A DNA stretch of 37,211 bases from the NCBI GenBank assembly GCA_903857265.1, contig CAIODZ010000001.1, positions 1 through 37,211 of the forward strand, read 5' to 3'. The translations under genes were made by a program, and so were the position numbers. Origin of the DNA: an uncultured Phycisphaerales bacterium. GTDB taxonomy: Bacteria > Planctomycetota > Phycisphaerae > Sedimentisphaerales > Anaerobacaceae. Under the pieces are notes generated by a model, which was not told the origin of the DNA, did not search any database, and worked only from the letters and a program-made list of their open reading frames with translations. Of this stretch, positions 27,026 to 34,727 are shown one piece after another. The stretch's first letter is position 1; each line of letters starts with the position of its first letter.

Positions 27026-27546
27026 AGTTGGGACTCCTTTAATATTTTTCGCAGGCGTTTATGTGCCCGCGACAGTTGCTTTGTTACCGTGCCGATATTT
27101 CTGCCGGCAATTTCGGCAACTTCTTTGACGTTATGCTCAGCAAAATAGCGGAGCATCACAACCTGTCTTTCGGCCTCTGGCAGCTTGACGACGGCAGACA
27201 GAAGACCTTCACTCTCCTCATCAAGCTGACCATTCGGATTTTCAGTTGTTGCGGCAGGGTTCGTTTCAAGCGGATTCCATTTTGGCTTTCGGTTTGCCCA
27301 GTCCAAAGCGCACCTTTGAGTTATTTTCATCAGCCATGGGCCAAAGGAATTCCTGTTACGCAGCATACAAAGATTCTGGTAGCCGGCCACGAACGCGTCC
27401 TGGACCGCATCCTGTACGCTGTGATGGTCGCCGAGGATATTTACAGCAATCGCCCGGACGGGGCGCTCATAACGCCTCACAAGCTCCGCAAAGGCCTCTT
27501 TTTCGCCATCCAATACGGCTTTTATCAGTTCACAATCCGCCTGCAC
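27022..27546 (-). CDS. ECF-type RNA polymerase sigma factor
   Basis: 174 residues from a GTG at 27546, with GGAG eight bases upstream. Region 2 is residues 15-85 (AFAELVRRYERPVRAIAVNILGD...SVQDAVQDAFVAGYQNL, then FGPWLMKITQRCALDWAN), and region 4 is 112-165 (LPEAERQVVMLRYFAEHNVKEVAEIAGRNIGTVTKQLSRAHKRLRKIL) with its helix-turn-helix. Regions 1, 3 and any extension are absent, so it is a minimal ECF factor that redirects RNA polymerase, probably released by the membrane partner encoded next (ATGA overlap). Confidence 0.92.
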   Translation of the reverse strand: MQADCELIKAVLDGEKEAFAELVRRYERPVRAIAVNILGDHHSVQDAVQDAFVAGYQNLCMLRNRNSFGPWLMKITQRCALDWANRKPKWNPLETNPAATTENPNGQLDEESEGLLSAVVKLPEAERQVVMLRYFAEHNVKEVAEIAGRNIGTVTKQLSRAHKRLRKILKESQL

Positions 27547-27883
27547 CTGAAAATCTCCACATCGAAGCGCTTCTGTATATTAAGAGCGGCCCAGGCCCAA
27601 AAATGCGACAAAAAAATTTAAGGGAAAATGAAAAACAGGCAGGGTTCTTTTTTGTTCTTCATCGCTAATATACTATCAGAATACGCCGATTTCGCCAGTG
27701 TGTTGGCAAGATCGCCAAAATCCAGCGAGGTAATTTTCATCCAGCGCCTTCGGCGGGAAAAAGATAGTGGTGTCATCGGGTCTAATCGTTATCATTAAGG
27801 CGTATATATGGGAAATCCGCGATGTCATAAGAAGAGGACGTCGCGGGACATTAACCGGGCTGAATTTGAAAAATGGAGGTGTT
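27547..27883. other. Divergent intergenic region, no gene seen
   Basis: 337 bp between the sigma gene and the next plus gene. It must hold both promoters. AATCCAGCGAGG at 27719-27730, followed by an AT-rich TTTTCAT stretch, recurs at 28642-28653, so part of this region belongs to a dispersed repeat family. No small gene with a good ribosome binding site was found. Confidence 0.4.
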
Positions 27884-28552
27884 ATGAGGTCAGCAGTAAC
27901 GTCACAGTCGCAACGCAGCGGGGTGGCTCTTCTATTGATGCTTCTTCTTATTGTCGTGTTTTGCACCCTTATCTGGCTGGACCCGCTGGCGCTGCTGGGC
28001 AACAAAGGAACGGGCAAGCCCTGGAACGAGGAATCCAGAATAGTCCGGGACGATAAAGAGGTCCCGCGTCCCGGCCAACAGCAGCCAGTTATCTCGGACA
28101 ATCTGCAGTTTAATGCCAAAATAGCGGAAAGCACAGACGGCTCGGGAGGGATAACTCTGTATATTTTGCCTAACGGCCGAATAAAAGGCGTTTGGGTAGG
28201 CACATATAAACCTAAGCCAGAAGTAATGTGGGAAGTTGTGTCGTCGCATTTCGAAGGCAATATAGACCCTTCAAAGATTTACAGCAGTGAAGGCAGCAAA
28301 GACCCGACAAAACTTTACTTCATAGGAGCGGGCAGATTTCTTATTATGGAGACAAACTGGCAAACCAGCGTGGTTCGAAAAGGAAGCGGAAAATTATATG
28401 TGACAGGATGGCTCGACGGCGAGTATAAGGCGGTCGGCAAAGTGACTATCACATCGGACAAAGAAAACTGTGTGGAGTATGTCTGGCAGGGCGAAGGAAA
28501 GAAAACTTCCGTGGTGCCGGAGCTGAAAAAGGGTCCTTTGGGATTATTTTAA
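27884..28552 (+). CDS. Uncharacterised single-pass membrane protein
   Basis: 222 residues from the ATG at 27884, preceded by GGAGGTG; an earlier in-frame ATG at 27767 would put 39 charged residues before the membrane helix. Basic N-terminus, one helix (VALLLMLLLIVVFCTLIWL, about 14-32), then a soluble region containing GGITLYILPNGRIKGVWVGTYKP and GAGRFLIMETNWQTSV, suggesting a small beta-sandwich. The start resembles pilin-like secretion signals (SQRSGVALLLML) but lacks the Phe-Glu pair. No family recognised. Confidence 0.68.
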   Translation: MRSAVTSQSQRSGVALLLMLLLIVVFCTLIWLDPLALLGNKGTGKPWNEESRIVRDDKEVPRPGQQQPVISDNLQFNAKIAESTDGSGGITLYILPNGRIKGVWVGTYKPKPEVMWEVVSSHFEGNIDPSKIYSSEGSKDPTKLYFIGAGRFLIMETNWQTSVVRKGSGKLYVTGWLDGEYKAVGKVTITSDKENCVEYVWQGEGKKTSVVPELKKGPLGLF

Positions 28553-28575
28553 TATGCCGCTGCCGTTAAATCGCA

Positions 28576-28610
28576 CACGTAGCGAAGCGTAGAGCCCGCT
28601 TCGGAAATCA
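28576..28610 (+). repeat. Short dispersed hairpin repeat, copy 2
   Basis: CGAAGCG (28583-28589), loop TAGAGCC and CGCTTCG (28597-28603), then GAAATCA. Relative to the copy at 3201-3235 the middle stem pair changes A-T to G-C on both arms, a compensatory change, while the AGAGCC loop and the 3' flank are kept. Confidence 0.55.
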
Positions 28611-28756
28611 TCAATCATAAATCAGAAATAGGAAACCACCCAATCCAGCGAGGGAAAATTCATTCCGCCCCGCCACAGGATTGCTATAATCCTCCCGGCA
28701 GTATAAAATCAGTGGAAATCGTTTGAATATTATTATGTTAATCGTATTATTCTATT

Positions 28757-29224
28757 ATGGCAGACAAACGTCTTACAAAAGTTGGTTTTGTGCGAGCAAT
28801 ATATCTGTCCTTTCTTGCGATCTTCCTGCCGGCAAAATTGGTCAAGGAAGAAGAAAAGGATGCAGAAGAGAGAAAAGAATTCCCTCCCTCTCCCCCTCCC
28901 GAACAACGAGCATTTGTAATTAGTCGGGCGTTCTGGTTCTCACTTCTTCTAATGATTGCTTTCGCTGCAATTGGATATATCTGCGGACAAGTCATTAATA
29001 AATTTTTAGGTTCTGTGCCTGTGATTGTAATCACATTATTTCAAATTACAGGAGCCATGTTTCTTCTGTGGGGAACACTGTTTGTGAGGGGCTGGGAAAT
29101 TCAGTCTCACGGCGGAGTAACACTTTCTGAGCGGGTCAACCAATGGATTTACCGTGCGTTATATTGTATTGGCACAAGTGCTATCGTATGTTCTCTGTTT
29201 CTAAACCAAACCACTAAACCGTAA
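28757..29224 (+). CDS. Small multi-pass membrane protein, unknown
   Basis: 155 residues with helices at about 9-27, 53-75, 84-107 and a weaker one at 130-147; a Glu/Lys-rich then Pro-rich loop (KEEEKDAEERKEFPPSPPPEQ) separates the first two. No family recognised. There is no Shine-Dalgarno; TTGAAT (28723-28728), a 16-bp spacer and TATTAT (28745-28750) would start transcription at or next to the ATG, suggesting a leaderless message. The gene is flanked on both sides by intergenic repeat sequence sharing AAATCAGAAAT and CCACCCAATCC. Confidence 0.62.
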   Translation: MADKRLTKVGFVRAIYLSFLAIFLPAKLVKEEEKDAEERKEFPPSPPPEQRAFVISRAFWFSLLLMIAFAAIGYICGQVINKFLGSVPVIVITLFQITGAMFLLWGTLFVRGWEIQSHGGVTLSERVNQWIYRALYCIGTSAIVCSLFLNQTTKP

Positions 29225-29544
29225 CGCAAATCAGAAATCCTCCTTCGCTTCCTCCTTCGTTATTGCTATGGAGGACAGGTGCTTTAGGCCACCCAATCCG
29301 CGCTGCGCGAGAAATTTGAGCAGTCGACCCCGCTTCGCTCAGGGAGCTACACAGAGCAAGCGGTAGATAGTTGACGATATACGCACGACGAACTATGAAC
29401 CACGCCGGCGGCGCGACTTAGCAGATTTAAATGGGAAATGCCGGCATATTGTTTTTGTCACGCTGATATTGTAAGATTAAGTGCGAAATCGATCCGTTCG
29501 GAGGATCGAAGCTTAAAGCCAAACAACGGGAGTACACAAGATAT
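29225..29544. other. Repeat-rich intergenic region before the cardiolipin synthase-like gene
   Basis: No gene seen. AAATCAGAAAT (near 29229) and CCACCCAATCC (29289) repeat motifs found at 28619 and 28636. GAACCACGCCGGCGG near 29396 resembles GAACCACGCCTGGCGG near 31110. CTCCTTCG...GGAGGA (29240-29276) can pair. Promoter elements for the next gene are expected near 29440-29520 but none is convincing. Confidence 0.4.
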
Positions 29545-30966
29545 ATGCGGTTTGAGCACGAAAAAAATATCTTCACGCGGCATCACATGACACTGGTCAG
29601 ACCTTTCATTCTGTTATCTCTGCTGGTTTCGTTCCTGAATCTTGTCGGCGGATGCGCATCCTTGCCAAACGTTTCTGAAATGATAGCCGCGGCGCCGGAC
29701 ACGAACAAACCGCCTCAGATCATTTCGGCCCAGGGACCACTATCTCCCGACGAAAGCCAGGCCATTATTGACCAGTTGAAGCAAGCGGTTCCTCCTACCG
29801 ATATGCTGACTCGTTATTTGGCGGTCATGGAATTATGGGGCAAAACGCCTCTGACAAGCGGCAACAAGGTCACACTCCTGGCCGATGACGATGCCTCTTA
29901 CGCTGCCATGTTCAAAGCGATAGAGAATGCGAAAGACCATATTAATCTTGAAACCTTTTTCATTGAAGATGACGAGGTCGGTCACAAATTTTCGGAACTC
30001 TTGCGGCAAAAACAGGCACAGGGCGTTCAGGTTAATCTTATCTACGACAGTATGGGCAGTAACAAAACTCCCATTTCCTTTTTCAAACGCCTGCAGGACG
30101 CGGGGATTAACATAGTCGAATTCCATCCGACAAGTCCGACCGGGACTCCGGGGCCATGGCTGCAATTGCGTTTCGACCACCGCAAAATTCTGGTCGTTGA
30201 CGGTACACTGGCAATCACAGGAGGCGTCAACGCCAGCCAGGGTTACTCGACCGGGGTTCCTGAAGGGAAAGCGCCGGTACCGTGGCGTGATACCGACGTT
30301 CAGATAGAAGGTCCTGCTGTTGCCCAAATCCAAAAGCTATTTCTCGACATCTGGAAGCAGCGAGGCGGACCTAAACTCCCCAAGCGAAGCTATCTCCCAA
30401 AGCTAAAAGAAGAAGGGGACGTTCTTGTCCGAGTAGTATCCAACACCCCCGGGGAGCATAACAGGATGACCTTTGTTATGTATGTCTCCGCCATCACCTT
30501 TGCCCGGCATTCCTTGCATGTGACTACCGCATATTTCGTCCCCGACGACCAGACACTGAGAGCATTGACAGATGCTGCCAAACGAGGCGTCGATGTAAAG
30601 ATAGTTCTCTCCTCTATCAGCGATTCCCAGATGTCCGTAGATGCCGCACGGTCTCAGTATTCCAAGCTTTTGAAGGCAGGCGTGAAAATATACGAACAGC
30701 ACAAGGCCTTTCTGCATGCCAAGACCGCCGTAATTGACGGCGTATGGTCAACGGTCGGCTCCACCAATATGGACTACTGGAGTTTTTTAAGTGATGATGA
30801 GGTCAACGCCGTCATTATAGACCGCCAATTCGCGAACGAAATGGAATCGCTGTTTGAAAAGGACATCAAGCGGTCCGATCAGATCAAGCTGGAGGACTGG
30901 GAAAAACGCCCCTTCTTCCCCCGCCTCGGCGAGTGGTTCGCACATCTATTCGCCTATTGGCTGTAA
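29545..30966 (+). CDS. Cardiolipin synthase-like PLD-family lipoprotein
   Basis: 473 residues. A long basic N-terminus and a hydrophobic segment end in a lipobox, LVGGC, with the lipidated Cys at 37, so the enzyme is probably membrane-tethered in the periplasm. Two HxKxxxxD motifs define the phospholipase D fold: His212/Lys214/Asp219 (DHRKILVVDG) and His391/Lys393/Asp398 (LHAKTAVIDG), the second followed by GSTNMDYWSF as in cardiolipin synthases. It probably condenses phosphatidylglycerol, or PG with PE as in ClsC, to cardiolipin. A start at the ATG at 29587 (residue 15) would give a more usual lipoprotein signal but has no binding site; GGGAG at 29528 supports 29545 weakly. Confidence 0.85.
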   Translation: MRFEHEKNIFTRHHMTLVRPFILLSLLVSFLNLVGGCASLPNVSEMIAAAPDTNKPPQIISAQGPLSPDESQAIIDQLKQAVPPTDMLTRYLAVMELWGKTPLTSGNKVTLLADDDASYAAMFKAIENAKDHINLETFFIEDDEVGHKFSELLRQKQAQGVQVNLIYDSMGSNKTPISFFKRLQDAGINIVEFHPTSPTGTPGPWLQLRFDHRKILVVDGTLAITGGVNASQGYSTGVPEGKAPVPWRDTDVQIEGPAVAQIQKLFLDIWKQRGGPKLPKRSYLPKLKEEGDVLVRVVSNTPGEHNRMTFVMYVSAITFARHSLHVTTAYFVPDDQTLRALTDAAKRGVDVKIVLSSISDSQMSVDAARSQYSKLLKAGVKIYEQHKAFLHAKTAVIDGVWSTVGSTNMDYWSFLSDDEVNAVIIDRQFANEMESLFEKDIKRSDQIKLEDWEKRPFFPRLGEWFAHLFAYWL

Positions 30967-31544
30967 ACATTATAATAGGGTTGGCCTTGTTAGAAAAGTT
31001 AGGTCTCTTTTCAAACCGTCGAATGGCTCAACTATCTATTTTTCAAATGCTCAATTTTCTCGCGAAGCGTGGGGGCCTATAAAAATCGGAAAACCCCGGC
31101 GAACGAACCACGCCTGGCGGGGAAGCTTCTGTGGAAATAAAACGGGGCTGTCAGCATATCCAGGAGGTCAAGCCGACAGCCCAGACTAACGACTACATAT
31201 CGTCCATTTATTTATACGGGTCTGTCCCAAATTCGGTGCTTGGGAAAATAAAAAAGCATTTTTGCTTTTTCCTGCGACAGTAAAAACCCCAGACGCAAGA
31301 CCAAAGACCCAAGATAGCGTTCAGCGGGTAGCGTACAGTGAACAGGTTAAACTAACGACTAACAACAATATACTAACGACTAATTTCTATCTGTGCCTTT
31401 TTCTCGCAATTGCCGCGGGATGTAAAGTTTGCAGCGATAATTGCCCTTTTTGCTGAAAAACCTGCGTATTTTGTGGTATAGATGCGCTTATATGCCGAAA
31501 TATAAATTATAACTTGCAGAACTGCTCGTAATTAAAGGTGTATA
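30967..31544. repeat. Long intergenic region with several short repeats and hairpins
   Basis: No gene seen. GGGCTGTC (31145-31152) and GACAGCCC (31175-31182) form an 8-bp hairpin. ACTAACGACTA occurs three times (31185-31195, 31351-31361, 31372-31382). A GGGTCTGTCCC at about 31218, an A/T stem AAAAAGCA-TTT-TGCTTTTT near 31253-31272 and GACAG...CCCC at 31276-31291 make a palindromic element like those mobilised by REP-associated transposases. The motif GAACCACGCC near 31110 also occurs near 29396. Confidence 0.45.
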
Positions 31545-31573
31545 TTGATAATGGGCGGAGTTTATGATACAAT
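31545..31573 (+). promoter_or_regulatory. Sigma70-type promoter of the subtilase-mannanase operon
   Basis: TTGATA (31545-31550), 17-bp spacer, TACAAT (31568-31573): five of six consensus bases in each hexamer. Transcription would begin near 31580, giving a leader of about 110 nt. Confidence 0.6.
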
Positions 31574-31644
31574 AGATAATCTGGGGGTGGCTCTTTGAGC
31601 TGCGTCCCTGTTTTACTAACTTTTTACTCGGCGGTTGACCGTTC

Positions 31645-31664
31645 CCGGAAGGGATGCCTTCCGG
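31645..31664 (+). promoter_or_regulatory. Perfect hairpin in the leader of the subtilase gene
   Basis: CCGGAAGG-GATG-CCTTCCGG is an 8-bp perfect stem with a tetraloop, 26 bp before the start codon and followed by GGGATGGCCAAGCC, a sequence also found near 12463. It may shield or present the ribosome binding site AGGAGG at 31683-31688. Confidence 0.4.
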
Positions 31665-31690
31665 CAAAGGGATGGCCAAGCCAGGAGGAA

Positions 31691-33436
31691 ATGGTGATTT
31701 GGTTTCCTGCAAAAGCTCGATTATCAGCCCTGATAACGGGGTTTTTGAGCTTATTGCTGCTGGGCAACATCGCTGTTGCTGAGCAGCAGTCAATCGGCAA
31801 TTTTCAGCCGCAGGGACTCAATTACGCAGGGATATATCAGCTTAAACAAACCGATCCCAATCTCACCGGCGCCGGCGTAAAAGTTGCCCTGGTCAGCCGA
31901 AGCATTAACTACATCGATGGCGAGCCGCAAAACGATTACCGCCCCGCAAACGACCTCAATTGTTTCAAAGGTACGCAATATATTTTCCACGACCAGCAGC
32001 TTTTAGCCGCGGGTATCTCGGCGCATTCGACTGCCGTATGTTCGATTCTTTTCGGTCGGGACCCCAACGCGTTCAATGAGCAGATTGGCGATTTCGATTA
32101 CGAAGGCGTAGTTCCCGATGCGCAGGCTAATGTGTATGAGTTCTGGAGTTTTCTCGTAAACAATGTATTTCCCTGCTCCGCTCCCGACGCCAATATTATC
32201 ACCGCCGACATAGGTTACCAGTTCGAGGACTGGTGGACCCGCGGCATCGAAGCGATGGCACAAAAATACGGGTTGCCCGTCGTCATCGGTATAGGCAACG
32301 GCTCGAATTCGTCCGACCCTGTTCTTTTCCCCGGCGCAGGCAGCAATGTAATTGGTGTCGGTGTTGTGAAGTCCGTTGAATCCAATGATGTCAACGCCGG
32401 GCTTTCGCGTTTCGCACTTGTATATCCAGAATACTCCAGCAGGGGACCGACTTCCGATGCCCGCTGCAAACCTGATATCGTCGCTCCCGGCAATTGCCTT
32501 GCTGCCGTGGCGGGCGAGCCGAACCTTTACGAACCGACGGGCGATTGGTCGAGTTTCGCAACGCCGGTTGTCGCAGGCGATGTGGCGCTGCTTATTCAAC
32601 AGGCCCACGCCGACCCGAATCTTAAACAGGCCGTTTCACACGACGGCGGCAACTGCGTCGTAAAATCAGTCCTGCTCAATTCCGCTGCTAAACTTCCTTA
32701 TTGGCATAAAGGTCTGCTGACAAAAGATGACGACCACGATGTCCCTCTCGATTATCTGCAGGGAGCGGGAATGGTCAACGCCGTCGCAGCGAGCAATCAG
32801 TTGCTGGCAGGTCAGCATTTACCCGGCAACTGCCCGACGGCCGGCTGGGACCTCAATAAACTTGACCTCGACCAGACACCCGAAAACACCTACAAAATTC
32901 GGATTACAAAACCCGCGGACAAAATGATTACCGCGACTGTAACCTGGAACAGGCAATTTTCTCTTGTATATCCTTTTGAGCACGATACCCAAAAAGACGC
33001 CGACCTTCGGCTTGAAATTTGGGCCGTTGATTCGAACGACCCCAATAACAATTACCTCCTCGATTACTCCGACAGCCGAACAGACAACGTCGAGCACGTT
33101 TATACGCTGGCTGACGGCAATTTCACCGATTACGGAATCGTCGTTTTGTTCAGCGACGAGCACGATGTGAATCAGCCGCAGGTCTCGCCTCCTTATGCGG
33201 TCGCCTGGAACGTCGGGCAGGCGCCCGTCAGAAACGATGCACTCTGGTTCGACCTCAACGGCGACGGCGTAGTTGATGACCTTGATGTTGACGTGCTCCT
33301 CGATAACCTCATTGCGAGCATGCAAACCCCGGAAGATCATTATTTATTCGGCGATATAAATTCCGATGGTGTTATCGATGTCAGCGACCTTGATATACTG
33401 ATGCATTACATCGATTCAGCGGCTGACCGTCGATAG
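31691..33436 (+). CDS. Secreted subtilase-fold (S8-like) protein with dockerin-like tail, catalytic Asp apparently lost
   Basis: 581 residues from the ATG at 31691, with AGGAGG just before it; an upstream in-frame start at 31595 precedes the leader hairpin and is unlikely. Signal peptide about 1-30. The S8 fold is recognisable: strand VKVALVSRSIN (64-74), His112 in AHSTAV, oxyanion Asn203 in GIGNGSN and Ser288 in WSSFATPVVAG. The Asp of the DTG motif is replaced by Ser69 (VSRS), so it may be inactive or use another mechanism. A beta-sandwich (about 340-500) follows, then two calcium-loop repeats, DLNGDGVVDDLDVDVLL and DINSDGVIDVSDLDIL, typical of dockerin type I. Cotranscribed with the GH113 gene 29 bp downstream. 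Confidence 0.82.
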   Translation: MVIWFPAKARLSALITGFLSLLLLGNIAVAEQQSIGNFQPQGLNYAGIYQLKQTDPNLTGAGVKVALVSRSINYIDGEPQNDYRPANDLNCFKGTQYIFHDQQLLAAGISAHSTAVCSILFGRDPNAFNEQIGDFDYEGVVPDAQANVYEFWSFLVNNVFPCSAPDANIITADIGYQFEDWWTRGIEAMAQKYGLPVVIGIGNGSNSSDPVLFPGAGSNVIGVGVVKSVESNDVNAGLSRFALVYPEYSSRGPTSDARCKPDIVAPGNCLAAVAGEPNLYEPTGDWSSFATPVVAGDVALLIQQAHADPNLKQAVSHDGGNCVVKSVLLNSAAKLPYWHKGLLTKDDDHDVPLDYLQGAGMVNAVAASNQLLAGQHLPGNCPTAGWDLNKLDLDQTPENTYKIRITKPADKMITATVTWNRQFSLVYPFEHDTQKDADLRLEIWAVDSNDPNNNYLLDYSDSRTDNVEHVYTLADGNFTDYGIVVLFSDEHDVNQPQVSPPYAVAWNVGQAPVRNDALWFDLNGDGVVDDLDVDVLLDNLIASMQTPEDHYLFGDINSDGVIDVSDLDILMHYIDSAADRR

Positions 33437-33465
33437 CATAGCTGCACACCGGAGGAGAAAATGAG

Positions 33466-34650
33466 ATGGGAAAAACTTTTTTAAGGTTCTGCATCGTAGC
33501 GGTCTTCGTTGCTTTTCCGCGTCTTGCCAATTGCGGGGCCATCGAATTCAAGGGGATGAGCTACTGCGGGTGGGGCCAGAACGTTTACTCTTCAACCGAT
33601 TCCAACAACTCGCTGGGCAATTTACAAAAGACCGGATGCCAGTGGGTCGCCATTAACGTCTGGTGGTATCAGAGTACAACTACTTCCACGGATATAAACG
33701 CCTGGTATCCGTACAATTCCGTCAGCCCTGCCTCCGTCAAGGTCGCCGTTGACCGCTGCCACCAGCTCGGTATGAAAGTAATGCTCAAACCGATGCTCGA
33801 TGTGAAAACGGGCGATTGGCGCGCATATATTGTTCCTTCGACCGCTTGGTTTGCCGCGTATCAAGATTTCATTAACTACTGGGCGGACTTCGCCGAGGCC
33901 AATAATTGCGAAATGCTCTGTATCGGTTGTGAGTTCGAAGGCACGTCCTCCTGGGCGGCCCAGTGGCGTACCGTCATAACCGGTGTCCGAGCGCATTACA
34001 CAGGCCCCATTACTTATGCCGTTAATCACGGCGGCGAGAGTGCTATCTCCTGGTGGGACGCCCTCGATTACATAGGCATCGACGCTTATTATGCACTGAC
34101 AGGCATTAACAATCCCACTCCTGCTCAACTTGTAACCGCTTGGACCAATCAGGCAAATTCAATCCAGTCCTGGCGAAACAGTCACTGGCCCAACAAACAA
34201 GTTATGTTTACCGAAGTCGGCTATGCCAGCTTCGACGGCTCAAATACGCATCCCTGGGACGGCCCCGGCTCATCGTCTGTGCTGGACATCAATGAACAGA
34301 ATGACTGTTATGCGGCGCTTCTGTCTGTCTGCAAGGATCGCCCCTGGTGGACAGGTGCCTTCTGGTGGAATTGGAACACAGCAGCGAACTCAGGCGGACT
34401 AAACGACAAAAACTTTACGCCTCAAAGAAAACCCGCTGAAACTGTAACATTGAGGAACTATTACATCACCATAGCCGGCGACCTCGACGGTGATAAGGGC
34501 GTTGACCTGGTTGACCTTGGATTTTTCGCCGACTACTGGCTGCTAAATAACGTAAACGGCTGGCCCGATTTCAACGGTGACAACAAGGTGGATTTCGTCG
34601 ATTTTGCGATGCTTGCCGCAAACTGGCAACAGTCTATACCGTTTCCTTAG
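33466..34650 (+). CDS. Secreted GH113 beta-mannanase with dockerin-like C-terminus
   Basis: 394 residues with a signal peptide (about 1-24). The GH113 TIM barrel (26-335) shows NVWWYQS, MLKPMLDVKTGDWRAYI, the acid/base Glu156 in CIGCEFEG, WDALDYIGIDAYYAL and the nucleophile Glu250 in FTEVGYAS. GH113 enzymes cut beta-1,4-mannosidic bonds. Residues 338-390 are two EF-hand-like repeats (DLDGDKGVDLVDLGFFADYW and DFNGDNKVDFVDFAMLAANW), the planctomycete dockerin-like module. The ATG at 33466 has GGAGGAG eight bases upstream; an out-of-frame ATG at 33461 encodes only seven codons. It would supply oligosaccharides for the GPH/GH130/GH94 genes. Confidence 0.85.
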   Translation: MGKTFLRFCIVAVFVAFPRLANCGAIEFKGMSYCGWGQNVYSSTDSNNSLGNLQKTGCQWVAINVWWYQSTTTSTDINAWYPYNSVSPASVKVAVDRCHQLGMKVMLKPMLDVKTGDWRAYIVPSTAWFAAYQDFINYWADFAEANNCEMLCIGCEFEGTSSWAAQWRTVITGVRAHYTGPITYAVNHGGESAISWWDALDYIGIDAYYALTGINNPTPAQLVTAWTNQANSIQSWRNSHWPNKQVMFTEVGYASFDGSNTHPWDGPGSSSVLDINEQNDCYAALLSVCKDRPWWTGAFWWNWNTAANSGGLNDKNFTPQRKPAETVTLRNYYITIAGDLDGDKGVDLVDLGFFADYWLLNNVNGWPDFNGDNKVDFVDFAMLAANWQQSIPFP

Positions 34651-34691
34651 TAATCCTTAAAAATACCTGCAGGGCTGTGTTACAAGTTATC

Positions 34692-34720
34692 TTGCGATTG
34701 GGTCGGCTTTAGTGTATTTT
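34692..34720 (+). promoter_or_regulatory. Candidate promoter giving a leaderless mRNA for the YrdC fusion
   Basis: TTGCGA (34692-34697), 17-bp spacer, TATTTT (34715-34720). Initiation 7-8 bases downstream would place the 5' end at the GTG start (34728), in line with the absence of any Shine-Dalgarno. Confidence 0.4.
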
Positions 34721-34727
34721 GACCTTC

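Noticed and set aside
31185..31382. CRISPR-like spacing of the three ACTAACGACTA copies
   Set aside because: The repeats are only 11 bp, spacing is irregular (155 and 10 bp between copies) and no cas gene is present.
31640..31690. Possible c-di-GMP (GEMM) riboswitch in the subtilase leader because of GGCAAAGGGATGG and a strong hairpin
   Set aside because: The conserved CACGCACAGGGCAAACC and tetraloop-receptor blocks of GEMM are absent; only one hairpin is present.
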